From: Tritrichomonas musculus
Taxonomy: Eukaryota > Parabasalia > Tritrichomonadida > Tritrichomonadidae
Assembly: GCA_039105265.1 (NCBI GenBank)
Contig: JAPFFF010000138.1
Span: 1-40,030, forward strand
Reading direction: 5' to 3'
DNA: 40,030 nucleotides
The notes below the pieces were generated by a model that had not been told where the DNA came from, did no database searches, and saw only the letters and a list, made by a program, of their open reading frames with translations. A program made the position numbers and the translations under genes. This document shows, piece after piece, positions 13,593-25,975 of this stretch. The number at the start of each line of letters is the position of its first letter. Positions within the stretch are counted from its first letter, which is position 1.

Positions 13593-13761
13593 AATTTTTA
13601 CTGATTTTACTTAATTTCGAAATCGTTTTTAATTATCTTACAAAAGTGTTTGAGATTTGTGTTTTATTTAACTCTGTTCACTTGTGAGAAACGTTTGAAT
13701 AAGAATAATTGATATTGCGATTTAATCTTTATTGATTTTACTTAATTTCGAAATCGTTTTT

Positions 13762-14547
13762 AATTATCTTACAAAAGTGTTTGAGATTTGTGTTTTATTT
13801 AACTCTGTTCACTTGTGAGAAACGTTTGAATAAGAATAATTGATATTGCGATTTAATCTTTATTGATTTTACTTAATTTCGAAATCGTTTTTAATTATCT
13901 TACAAAAGTGTTTGAGATTTGTGTTTTATTTAACTCTGTTCATTTGTGAGAAATGTTAGAATAAGAATAACTGAGATTAAGCTTTAATTTTTACTGATTT
14001 TACTTAATTTCGAAATCGTTTTTAATTATCTTACAAAAGTGTTTGAGATTTGTGTTTTATTTAACTCTGTTCATTTGTGAGAAACGTTTGAATAAGAATA
14101 ACTGAGATTAAGCTTTAATTTTTACTGATTTTACTTAATTTCGAAATCGTTTTTAATTATCTTACAAAAGTGTTTGAGATTTGTGTTTTATTTAACTCTG
14201 TTCACTTGTGAGAAACGTTTGAATAAGAATAATTGATATTGCGATTTAATCTTTATTGATTTTACTTAATTTCGAAATCGTTTTTAATTATCTTACAAAA
14301 GTGTTTGAGATTTGTGTTTTATTTAACTCTGTTCATTTGTGAGAAATGTTAGAATAAGAATAACTGAGATTAAGCTTTAATTTTTACTGATTTTACTTAA
14401 TTTCGAAATCGTTTTTAATTATCTTACAAAAGTGTTTGAGATTTGTGTTTTATTTAACTCTGTTCATTTGTGAGAAACGTTTGAATAAGAATAACTGAGA
14501 TTAAGCTTTAATTTTTACTGATTTTACTTAATTTCGAAATCGTTTAT
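13762..14547. repeat. D-V-Q trimeric higher-order repeat, two units (copy 1)
   Basis: Two consecutive 393-bp units have the order D-V-Q (Dt Vt Qt, Dt Vt Qa). D has GATATTGCGATTTAATCTTT, V has AAATGTTAG, and Q has the standard AAACGTTTG with T51 and C79. The same pair recurs at 21129-21914 in the second large block. Confidence 0.9.
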
Positions 14548-14678
14548 AATTATCTTACAAAAGTGTTTGAGATTTGTGTTTTATTTAACTCTGTTCACTT
14601 GTGAGAAACGTTTGAATAAGAATAATTGATATTGCGATTTAATCTTTATTGATTTTACTTAATTTCGAAATCGTTTTT

Positions 14679-15726
14679 AATTATCTTACAAAAGTGTTTG
14701 AGATTTGTGTTTTATTTAACTCTGTTCACTTGTGAGAAACGTTTGAATAGGAATAATTGAGATTAAGCTTTAATTTTTACTGATTTTACTTAATTTCGAA
14801 ATCGTTTATAATTATCTTACAAAAGTGTTTGAGATTTATGTTTTATTTAACTCTGTTCACTTGTGAGAAACGTTTGAATAAGAATAATTGATATTGCGAT
14901 TTAATCTTTATTGATTTTACTTAATTTCGAAATCGTTTATAATTATCTTACAAAAGTGTTTGAGATTTGTGTTTTATTTAACTCTGTTCACTTGTGAGAA
15001 ACGTTTGAATAGGAATAATTGAGATTAAGCTTTAATTTTTACTGATTTTACTTAATTTCGAAATCGTTTATAATTATCTTACAAAAGTGTTTGAGATTTG
15101 TGTTTTATTTAACTCTGTTCACTTGTGAGAAACGTTTGAATAGGAATAATTGATATTGCGATTTAATTTTTACTGATTTTACTTAATTTCGAAATCGTTT
15201 TTAATTATCTTACAAAAGTGTTTGAGATTTGTGTTTTATTTAACTCTGTTCACTTGTGAGAAACGTTTGAATAAGAATAATTGATATTGCGATTTAATCT
15301 TTATTGATTTTACTTAATTTCGAAATCGTTTTTAATTATCTTACAAAAGTGTTTGAGATTTGTGTTTTATTTAACTCTGTTCACTTGTGAGAAACGTTTG
15401 AATAAGAATAATTGATATTGCGATTTAATCTTTATTGATTTTACTTAATTTCGAAATCGTTTTTAATTATCTTACAAAAGTGTTTGAGATTTGTGTTTTA
15501 TTTAACTCTGTTCATTTGTGAGAAATGTTAGAATAAGAATAATTGAGATTAAGCTTTAATTTTTACTGATTTTACTTAATTTCGAAATCGTTTTTAATTA
15601 TCTTACAAAAGTGTTTGAGATTTGTGTTTTATTTAACTCTGTTCATTTGTGAGAAACGTTTGAATAAGAATAACTGAGATTAAGCTTTAATTTTTACTGA
15701 TTTTACTTAATTTCGAAATCGTTTAT
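14679..15726. repeat. Eight-monomer R/D*/E cassette
   Basis: The order is Ra D*a Ra Et Dt Dt V't Qa (1048 bp). A close relative, Ra D*a Ra Ea Da Vt plus the 162-bp Q monomer, occupies 20050-20997. The large-duplication copies are at 22046-23093 and from 27417 on. A more distant form without the G72 and A29 changes is Pa Da Pa Ft Ht Dt Vt Xt at 8258-9305. The series suggests that G72 and A29 arose on an existing cassette that was then copied. Confidence 0.75.
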
Positions 15727-16905
15727 AATTATCTTACAAAAGTGTTTGAGATTTGTGTTTTATTTAACTCTGTTCACTTGTGAGAAACGTTTGAATAAGA
15801 ATAATTGATATTGCGATTTAATCTTTATTGATTTTACTTAATTTCGAAATCGTTTTTAATTATCTTACAAAAGTGTTTGAGATTTGTGTTTTATTTAACT
15901 CTGTTCATTTGTGAGAAATGTTAGAATAAGAATAACTGAGATTAAGCTTTAATTTTTACTGATTTTACTTAATTTCGAAATCGTTTTTAATTATCTTACA
16001 AAAGTGTTTGAGATTTGTGTTTTATTTAACTCTGTTCATTTGTGAGAAACGTTTGAATAAGAATAACTGAGATTAAGCTTTAATTTTTACTGATTTTACT
16101 TAATTTCGAAATCGTTTATAATTATCTTACAAAAGTGTTTGAGATTTGTGTTTTATTTAACTCTGTTCACTTGTGAGAAACGTTTGAATAAGAATAATTG
16201 ATATTGCGATTTAATCTTTATTGATTTTACTTAATTTCGAAATCGTTTTTAATTATCTTACAAAAGTGTTTGAGATTTGTGTTTTATTTAACTCTGTTCA
16301 TTTGTGAGAAATGTTAGAATAAGAATAACTGAGATTAAGCTTTAATTTTTACTGATTTTACTTAATTTCGAAATCGTTTTTAATTATCTTACAAAAGTGT
16401 TTGAGATTTGTGTTTTATTTAACTCTGTTCATTTGTGAGAAACGTTTGAATAAGAATAACTGAGATTAAGCTTTAATTTTTACTGATTTTACTTAATTTC
16501 GAAATCGTTTATAATTATCTTACAAAAGTGTTTGAGATTTGTGTTTTATTTAACTCTGTTCACTTGTGAGAAACGTTTGAATAAGAATAATTGATATTGC
16601 GATTTAATCTTTATTGATTTTACTTAATTTCGAAATCGTTTTTAATTATCTTACAAAAGTGTTTGAGATTTGTGTTTTATTTAACTCTGTTCATTTGTGA
16701 GAAATGTTAGAATAAGAATAACTGAGATTAAGCTTTAATTTTTACTGATTTTACTTAATTTCGAAATCGTTTTTAATTATCTTACAAAAGTGTTTGAGAT
16801 TTGTGTTTTATTTAACTCTGTTCATTTGTGAGAAACGTTTGAATAAGAATAACTGAGATTAAGCTTTAATTTTTACTGATTTTACTTAATTTCGAAATCG
16901 TTTAT
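15334..16905. repeat. D-V-Q trimeric higher-order repeat, four units (copy 1)
   Basis: Four consecutive 393-bp trimers are present: Dt V't Qa, Dt Vt Qa, Dt Vt Qa, Dt Vt Qa. Units two to four looked identical to each other; the first differs by T79 in its V monomer. The end variant cycles t, t, a in step with the trimer, so the homogenised unit here is 393 bp rather than 131 bp. Confidence 0.92.
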
Positions 16906-18608
16906 AATTATCTTACAAAAGTGTTTGAGATTTGTGTTTTATTTAACTCTGTTCATTTGTGAGAAACGTTTGAATAAGAATAACTGAGATTAAGCTTTAA
17001 TTTTTATTGATTTTACTTAATTTCGAAATCGTTTTTAATTATCTTACAAAAGTGTTTGAGATTTGTGTTTTATTTAACTCTGTTCACTTGTGAGAAACGT
17101 TTGAATAAGAATAATTGATATTGCGATTTAATCTTTATTGATTTTACTTAATTTCGAAATCGTTTTTAATTATCTTACAAAAGTGTTTGAGATTTGTGTT
17201 TTATTTAACTCTGTTCACTTGTGAGAAACGTTTGAATAAGAATAACTGAGATTAAGCTTTAATTTTTACTGATTTTACTTAATTTCGAAATCGTTTTTAA
17301 TTATCTTACAAAAGTGTTTGAGATTTGTGTTTTATTTAACTCTGTTCATTTGTGAGAAACGTTTGAATAAGAATAACTGAGATTAAGCTTTAATTTTTAT
17401 TGATTTTACTTAATTTCGAAATCGTTTATAATTATCTTACAAAAGTGTTTGAGATTTGTGTTTTATTTAACTCTGTTCATTTGTGAGAAACGTTTGAATA
17501 AGAATAACTGAGATTAAGCTTTAATTTTTATTGATTTTACTTAATTTCGAAATCGTTTATAATTATCTTACAAAAGTGTTTGAGATTTGTGTTTTATTTA
17601 ACTCTGTTCATTTGTGAGAAACGTTTGAATAAGAATAACTGAGATTAAGCTTTAATTTTTACTGATTTTACTTAATTTCGAAATCGTTTTTAATTATCTT
17701 ACAAAAGTGTTTGAGATTTGTGTTTTATTTAACTCTGTTCACTTGTGAGAAACGTTTGAATAAGAATAATTGATATTGCGATTTAATCTTTATTGATTTT
17801 ACTTAATTTCGAAATCGTTTTTAATTATCTTACAAAAGTGTTTGAGATTTGTGTTTTATTTAACTCTGTTCATTTGTGAGAAACGTTTGAATAAGAATAA
17901 CTGAGATTAAGCTTTAATTTTTATTGATTTTACTTAATTTCGAAATCGTTTTTAATTATCTTACAAAAGTGTTTGAGATTTGTGTTTTATTTAACTCTGT
18001 TCACTTGTGAGAAACGTTTGAATAAGAATAATTGATATTGCGATTTAATCTTTATTGATTTTACTTAATTTCGAAATCGTTTATAATTATCTTACAAAAG
18101 TGTTTGAGATTTGTGTTTTATTTAACTCTGTTCATTTGTGAGAAACGTTTGAATAAGAATAACTGAGATTAAGCTTTAATTTTTATTGATTTTACTTAAT
18201 TTCGAAATCGTTTATAATTATCTTACAAAAGTGTTTGAGATTTGTGTTTTATTTAACTCTGTTCATTTGTGAGAAACGTTTGAATAAGAATAACTGAGAT
18301 TAAGCTTTAATTTTTATTGATTTTACTTAATTTCGAAATCGTTTATAATTATCTTACAAAAGTGTTTGAGATTTGTGTTTTATTTAACTCTGTTCATTTG
18401 TGAGAAACGTTTGAATAAGAATAACTGAGATTAAGCTTTAATTTTTACTGATTTTACTTAATTTCGAAATCGTTTTTAATTATCTTACAAAAGTGTTTGA
18501 GATTTGTGTTTTATTTAACTCTGTTCACTTGTGAGAAACGTTTGAATAAGAATAATTGATATTGCGATTTAATCTTTACTGATTTTACTTAATTTCGAAA
18601 TCGTTTTT

Positions 18609-19656
18609 AATTATCTTACAAAAGTGTTTGAGATTTGTGTTTTATTTAACTCTGTTCATTTGTGAGAAACGTTTGAATAAGAATAACTGAGATTAAGCTT
18701 TAATTTTTATTGATTTTACTTAATTTCGAAATCGTTTTTAATTATCTTACAAAAGTGTTTGAGATTTGTGTTTTATTTAACTCTGTTCATTTGTGAGAAA
18801 CGTTTGAATAAGAATAACTGAGATTAAGCTTTAATTTTTATTGATTTTACTTAATTTCGAAATCGTTTATAATTATCTTACAAAAGTGTTTGAGATTTGT
18901 GTTTTATTTAACTCTGTTCATTTGTGAGAAACGTTTGAATAAGAATAATTGATATTGCGCTTTAATCTTTACTAATTTTACTTAATTTCGAAATCGTTTT
19001 TAATTATCTTACAAAAGTGTTTGAGATTTGTGTTTTATTTAACTCTGTTCATTTGTGAGAAACGTTTGAATAAGAATAACTGAGATTAAGCTTTAATTTT
19101 TATTGATTTTACTTAATTTCGAAATCGTTTTCAATTATCTTACAAAAGTGTTTGAGATTTGTGTTTTATTTAACTCTGTTCACTTGTGAGAAACGTTTGA
19201 ATAAGAATAACTGAGATTAAGCTTTAATTTTTATTGATTTTACTTAATTTCGAAATCGTTTTCAATTATCTTACAAAAGTGTTTGAGATTTGTGTTTTAT
19301 TTAACTCTGTTCATTTGTGAGAAACGTTTGAATAAGAATAACTGAGATTAAGCTTTAATTTTTACTGATTTTACTTAATTTCGAAATCGTTTTTAATTAT
19401 CTTACAAAAGTGTTTGAGATTTGTGTTTTATTTAACTCTGTTCATTTGTGAGAAACGTTTGAATAAGAATAACTGAGATTAAGCTTTAATTTTTATTGAT
19501 TTTACTTAATTTCGAAATCGTTTATAATTATCTTACAAAAGTGTTTGAGATTTGTGTTTTATTTAACTCTGTTCATTTGTGAGAAACGTTTGAATAAGAA
19601 TAACTGAGATTAAGCTTTAATTTTTACTGATTTTACTTAATTTCGAAATCGTTTTT
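18609..19656. repeat. Eight-monomer K-containing block, copy 1
   Basis: The order is St Sa Kt Sc Wc Qt Sa Qt. It is marked by the rare K monomer (GCGCTTTAATC plus ACTAATTTT) and by the window's only CGTTTTC ends. The same eight monomers recur at 25976-27023 and 32264-33311, giving three copies in the window. Confidence 0.93.
18871..19001. repeat. K-type monomer
   Basis: This is a rare monomer with GATATTGCGCTTT in place of GCGATTT, C97, and A104 (ACTAATTTT instead of ACTGATTTT). It resembles a D/P mosaic: GCG on the left and CTTT on the right of the variable segment. Identical copies are at 26238-26368 and 32526-32656, each inside the same eight-monomer block. Confidence 0.93.
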
Positions 19657-20835
19657 AATTATCTTACAAAAGTGTTTGAGATTTGTGTTTTATTTAACTC
19701 TGTTCATTTGTGAGAAACGTTTGAATAAGAATAACTGAGATTAAGCTTTAATTTTTACTGATTTTACTTAATTTCGAAATCGTTTTTAATTATCTTACAA
19801 AAGTGTTTGAGATTTGTGTTTTATTTAACTCTGTTCACTTGTGAGAAACGTTTGAATAGGAATAATTGAGATTAAGCTTTAATTTTTACTGATTTTACTT
19901 AATTTCGAAATCGTTTATAATTATCTTACAAAAGTGTTTGAGATTTATGTTTTATTTAACTCTGTTCACTTGTGAGAAACGTTTGAATAAGAATAATTGA
20001 TATTGCGATTTAATCTTTATTGATTTTACTTAATTTCGAAATCGTTTTTAATTATCTTACAAAAGTGTTTGAGATTTGTGTTTTATTTAACTCTGTTCAC
20101 TTGTGAGAAACGTTTGAATAGGAATAATTGAGATTAAGCTTTAATTTTTACTGATTTTACTTAATTTCGAAATCGTTTATAATTATCTTACAAAAGTGTT
20201 TGAGATTTATGTTTTATTTAACTCTGTTCACTTGTGAGAAACGTTTGAATAAGAATAATTGATATTGCGATTTAATCTTTATTGATTTTACTTAATTTCG
20301 AAATCGTTTATAATTATCTTACAAAAGTGTTTGAGATTTGTGTTTTATTTAACTCTGTTCACTTGTGAGAAACGTTTGAATAGGAATAATTGAGATTAAG
20401 CTTTAATTTTTACTGATTTTACTTAATTTCGAAATCGTTTATAATTATCTTACAAAAGTGTTTGAGATTTGTGTTTTATTTAACTCTGTTCACTTGTGAG
20501 AAACGTTTGAATAGGAATAATTGATATTGCGATTTAATTTTTACTGATTTTACTTAATTTCGAAATCGTTTATAATTATCTTACAAAAGTGTTTGAGATT
20601 TGTGTTTTATTTAACTCTGTTCACTTGTGAGAAACGTTTGAATAAGAATAATTGATATTGCGATTTAATCTTTATTGATTTTACTTAATTTCGAAATCGT
20701 TTATAATTATCTTACAAAAGTGTTTGAGATTTGTGTTTTATTTAACTCTGTTCATTTGTGAGAAATGTTAGAATAAGAATAACTGAGATTAAGCTTTAAT
20801 TTTTACTGATTTTACTTAATTTCGAAATCGTTTTT

Positions 20836-20997
20836 AATTATCTTACAAAAGTGTTTGAGATTTGTGTTTTATTTAACTCTGTTCATTTGTGAGAAACGTT
20901 TGAATAAGAATAACTGAGATTAAGCTTTAATTTTTACTGATTTTACTTAATTTCGAAATAATTTTTACTGATTTTACTTAATTTCGAAATCGTTTTT
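20836..20997. repeat. 162-bp monomer with 31-bp out-of-phase duplication
   Basis: This Q-type monomer carries a 31-bp direct duplication: 20929-20959 is repeated exactly at 20960-20990. It is the only large length change among 305 monomers. The second 31-bp copy is the first part of the 7.1-kb copy 2, equivalent to 13593 onward. The monomer left of the junction is Q, while the one left of 13593 is P. The join reads CGAAAT followed by AATTTTT, with at most one base of shared sequence between the presumed parents. Confidence 0.95.
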
Positions 20998-21128
20998 AAT
21001 TATCTTACAAAAGTGTTTGAGATTTGTGTTTTATTTAACTCTGTTCACTTGTGAGAAACGTTTGAATAAGAATAATTGATATTGCGATTTAATCTTTATT
21101 GATTTTACTTAATTTCGAAATCGTTTTT

Positions 21129-21914
21129 AATTATCTTACAAAAGTGTTTGAGATTTGTGTTTTATTTAACTCTGTTCACTTGTGAGAAACGTTTGAATAA
21201 GAATAATTGATATTGCGATTTAATCTTTATTGATTTTACTTAATTTCGAAATCGTTTTTAATTATCTTACAAAAGTGTTTGAGATTTGTGTTTTATTTAA
21301 CTCTGTTCATTTGTGAGAAATGTTAGAATAAGAATAACTGAGATTAAGCTTTAATTTTTACTGATTTTACTTAATTTCGAAATCGTTTTTAATTATCTTA
21401 CAAAAGTGTTTGAGATTTGTGTTTTATTTAACTCTGTTCATTTGTGAGAAACGTTTGAATAAGAATAACTGAGATTAAGCTTTAATTTTTACTGATTTTA
21501 CTTAATTTCGAAATCGTTTTTAATTATCTTACAAAAGTGTTTGAGATTTGTGTTTTATTTAACTCTGTTCACTTGTGAGAAACGTTTGAATAAGAATAAT
21601 TGATATTGCGATTTAATCTTTATTGATTTTACTTAATTTCGAAATCGTTTTTAATTATCTTACAAAAGTGTTTGAGATTTGTGTTTTATTTAACTCTGTT
21701 CATTTGTGAGAAATGTTAGAATAAGAATAACTGAGATTAAGCTTTAATTTTTACTGATTTTACTTAATTTCGAAATCGTTTTTAATTATCTTACAAAAGT
21801 GTTTGAGATTTGTGTTTTATTTAACTCTGTTCATTTGTGAGAAACGTTTGAATAAGAATAACTGAGATTAAGCTTTAATTTTTACTGATTTTACTTAATT
21901 TCGAAATCGTTTAT
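21129..21914. repeat. D-V-Q trimeric higher-order repeat, two units (copy 2)
   Basis: The order is Dt Vt Qt, Dt Vt Qa, matching 13762-14547 at the 7367-bp offset. It lies just inside the left edge of the second large block. Confidence 0.9.
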
Positions 21915-22700
21915 AATTATCTTACAAAAGTGTTTGAGATTTGTGTTTTATTTAACTCTGTTCACTTGTGAGAAACGTTTGAATAAGAATAATTGATATT
22001 GCGATTTAATCTTTATTGATTTTACTTAATTTCGAAATCGTTTTTAATTATCTTACAAAAGTGTTTGAGATTTGTGTTTTATTTAACTCTGTTCACTTGT
22101 GAGAAACGTTTGAATAGGAATAATTGAGATTAAGCTTTAATTTTTACTGATTTTACTTAATTTCGAAATCGTTTATAATTATCTTACAAAAGTGTTTGAG
22201 ATTTATGTTTTATTTAACTCTGTTCACTTGTGAGAAACGTTTGAATAAGAATAATTGATATTGCGATTTAATCTTTATTGATTTTACTTAATTTCGAAAT
22301 CGTTTATAATTATCTTACAAAAGTGTTTGAGATTTGTGTTTTATTTAACTCTGTTCACTTGTGAGAAACGTTTGAATAGGAATAATTGAGATTAAGCTTT
22401 AATTTTTACTGATTTTACTTAATTTCGAAATCGTTTATAATTATCTTACAAAAGTGTTTGAGATTTGTGTTTTATTTAACTCTGTTCACTTGTGAGAAAC
22501 GTTTGAATAGGAATAATTGATATTGCGATTTAATTTTTACTGATTTTACTTAATTTCGAAATCGTTTTTAATTATCTTACAAAAGTGTTTGAGATTTGTG
22601 TTTTATTTAACTCTGTTCACTTGTGAGAAACGTTTGAATAAGAATAATTGATATTGCGATTTAATCTTTATTGATTTTACTTAATTTCGAAATCGTTTTT

Positions 22701-24272
22701 AATTATCTTACAAAAGTGTTTGAGATTTGTGTTTTATTTAACTCTGTTCACTTGTGAGAAACGTTTGAATAAGAATAATTGATATTGCGATTTAATCTTT
22801 ATTGATTTTACTTAATTTCGAAATCGTTTTTAATTATCTTACAAAAGTGTTTGAGATTTGTGTTTTATTTAACTCTGTTCATTTGTGAGAAATGTTAGAA
22901 TAAGAATAATTGAGATTAAGCTTTAATTTTTACTGATTTTACTTAATTTCGAAATCGTTTTTAATTATCTTACAAAAGTGTTTGAGATTTGTGTTTTATT
23001 TAACTCTGTTCATTTGTGAGAAACGTTTGAATAAGAATAACTGAGATTAAGCTTTAATTTTTACTGATTTTACTTAATTTCGAAATCGTTTATAATTATC
23101 TTACAAAAGTGTTTGAGATTTGTGTTTTATTTAACTCTGTTCACTTGTGAGAAACGTTTGAATAAGAATAATTGATATTGCGATTTAATCTTTATTGATT
23201 TTACTTAATTTCGAAATCGTTTTTAATTATCTTACAAAAGTGTTTGAGATTTGTGTTTTATTTAACTCTGTTCATTTGTGAGAAATGTTAGAATAAGAAT
23301 AACTGAGATTAAGCTTTAATTTTTACTGATTTTACTTAATTTCGAAATCGTTTTTAATTATCTTACAAAAGTGTTTGAGATTTGTGTTTTATTTAACTCT
23401 GTTCATTTGTGAGAAACGTTTGAATAAGAATAACTGAGATTAAGCTTTAATTTTTACTGATTTTACTTAATTTCGAAATCGTTTATAATTATCTTACAAA
23501 AGTGTTTGAGATTTGTGTTTTATTTAACTCTGTTCACTTGTGAGAAACGTTTGAATAAGAATAATTGATATTGCGATTTAATCTTTATTGATTTTACTTA
23601 ATTTCGAAATCGTTTTTAATTATCTTACAAAAGTGTTTGAGATTTGTGTTTTATTTAACTCTGTTCATTTGTGAGAAATGTTAGAATAAGAATAACTGAG
23701 ATTAAGCTTTAATTTTTACTGATTTTACTTAATTTCGAAATCGTTTTTAATTATCTTACAAAAGTGTTTGAGATTTGTGTTTTATTTAACTCTGTTCATT
23801 TGTGAGAAACGTTTGAATAAGAATAACTGAGATTAAGCTTTAATTTTTACTGATTTTACTTAATTTCGAAATCGTTTATAATTATCTTACAAAAGTGTTT
23901 GAGATTTGTGTTTTATTTAACTCTGTTCACTTGTGAGAAACGTTTGAATAAGAATAATTGATATTGCGATTTAATCTTTATTGATTTTACTTAATTTCGA
24001 AATCGTTTTTAATTATCTTACAAAAGTGTTTGAGATTTGTGTTTTATTTAACTCTGTTCATTTGTGAGAAATGTTAGAATAAGAATAACTGAGATTAAGC
24101 TTTAATTTTTACTGATTTTACTTAATTTCGAAATCGTTTTTAATTATCTTACAAAAGTGTTTGAGATTTGTGTTTTATTTAACTCTGTTCATTTGTGAGA
24201 AACGTTTGAATAAGAATAACTGAGATTAAGCTTTAATTTTTACTGATTTTACTTAATTTCGAAATCGTTTAT
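22701..24272. repeat. D-V-Q trimeric higher-order repeat, four units (copy 2)
   Basis: The order is Dt V't Qa and then three times Dt Vt Qa, the exact counterpart of 15334-16905. The trimers were therefore in place before the large duplication, since both copies carry the same number and the same odd first unit. Confidence 0.92.
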
Positions 24273-25975
24273 AATTATCTTACAAAAGTGTTTGAGATTT
24301 GTGTTTTATTTAACTCTGTTCATTTGTGAGAAACGTTTGAATAAGAATAACTGAGATTAAGCTTTAATTTTTATTGATTTTACTTAATTTCGAAATCGTT
24401 TTTAATTATCTTACAAAAGTGTTTGAGATTTGTGTTTTATTTAACTCTGTTCACTTGTGAGAAACGTTTGAATAAGAATAATTGATATTGCGATTTAATC
24501 TTTATTGATTTTACTTAATTTCGAAATCGTTTTTAATTATCTTACAAAAGTGTTTGAGATTTGTGTTTTATTTAACTCTGTTCACTTGTGAGAAACGTTT
24601 GAATAAGAATAACTGAGATTAAGCTTTAATTTTTACTGATTTTACTTAATTTCGAAATCGTTTTTAATTATCTTACAAAAGTGTTTGAGATTTGTGTTTT
24701 ATTTAACTCTGTTCATTTGTGAGAAACGTTTGAATAAGAATAACTGAGATTAAGCTTTAATTTTTATTGATTTTACTTAATTTCGAAATCGTTTATAATT
24801 ATCTTACAAAAGTGTTTGAGATTTGTGTTTTATTTAACTCTGTTCATTTGTGAGAAACGTTTGAATAAGAATAACTGAGATTAAGCTTTAATTTTTATTG
24901 ATTTTACTTAATTTCGAAATCGTTTATAATTATCTTACAAAAGTGTTTGAGATTTGTGTTTTATTTAACTCTGTTCATTTGTGAGAAACGTTTGAATAAG
25001 AATAACTGAGATTAAGCTTTAATTTTTACTGATTTTACTTAATTTCGAAATCGTTTTTAATTATCTTACAAAAGTGTTTGAGATTTGTGTTTTATTTAAC
25101 TCTGTTCACTTGTGAGAAACGTTTGAATAAGAATAATTGATATTGCGATTTAATCTTTATTGATTTTACTTAATTTCGAAATCGTTTTTAATTATCTTAC
25201 AAAAGTGTTTGAGATTTGTGTTTTATTTAACTCTGTTCATTTGTGAGAAACGTTTGAATAAGAATAACTGAGATTAAGCTTTAATTTTTATTGATTTTAC
25301 TTAATTTCGAAATCGTTTTTAATTATCTTACAAAAGTGTTTGAGATTTGTGTTTTATTTAACTCTGTTCACTTGTGAGAAACGTTTGAATAAGAATAATT
25401 GATATTGCGATTTAATCTTTATTGATTTTACTTAATTTCGAAATCGTTTATAATTATCTTACAAAAGTGTTTGAGATTTGTGTTTTATTTAACTCTGTTC
25501 ATTTGTGAGAAACGTTTGAATAAGAATAACTGAGATTAAGCTTTAATTTTTATTGATTTTACTTAATTTCGAAATCGTTTATAATTATCTTACAAAAGTG
25601 TTTGAGATTTGTGTTTTATTTAACTCTGTTCATTTGTGAGAAACGTTTGAATAAGAATAACTGAGATTAAGCTTTAATTTTTATTGATTTTACTTAATTT
25701 CGAAATCGTTTATAATTATCTTACAAAAGTGTTTGAGATTTGTGTTTTATTTAACTCTGTTCATTTGTGAGAAACGTTTGAATAAGAATAATTGATATTG
25801 CGATTTAATTTTTACTGATTTTACTTAATTTCGAAATCGTTTTTAATTATCTTACAAAAGTGTTTGAGATTTGTGTTTTATTTAACTCTGTTCACTTGTG
25901 AGAAACGTTTGAATAAGAATAATTGATATTAAGCTTTAATTTTTACTGATTTTACTTAATTTCGAAATCGTTTTT

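Larger units (their letters stand above)
13593..20704. repeat. Large segmental duplication within the array, copy 1
   Basis: This copy holds the last 38 bp of a monomer, then 54 monomers: Dt Dt Vt Qt Dt Vt Qa Dt Ra D*a Ra Et Dt Dt V't Qa Dt Vt Qa Dt Vt Qa Dt Vt Qa St Dt Ut Sa Sa Qt Dt St Da Sa Sa Qt (D with C102)t St Sa Kt Sc Wc Qt Sa Qt Qt Ra D*t Ra D*a Ra Ea Da. The 54 monomers of copy 2 follow the same order. Differences are seen only at monomers 37 and 38 (several sites each) and 53 and 54 (site 130). Each whole copy is 7112 bp and the offset is constant at 7367 bp. Confidence 0.9.
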
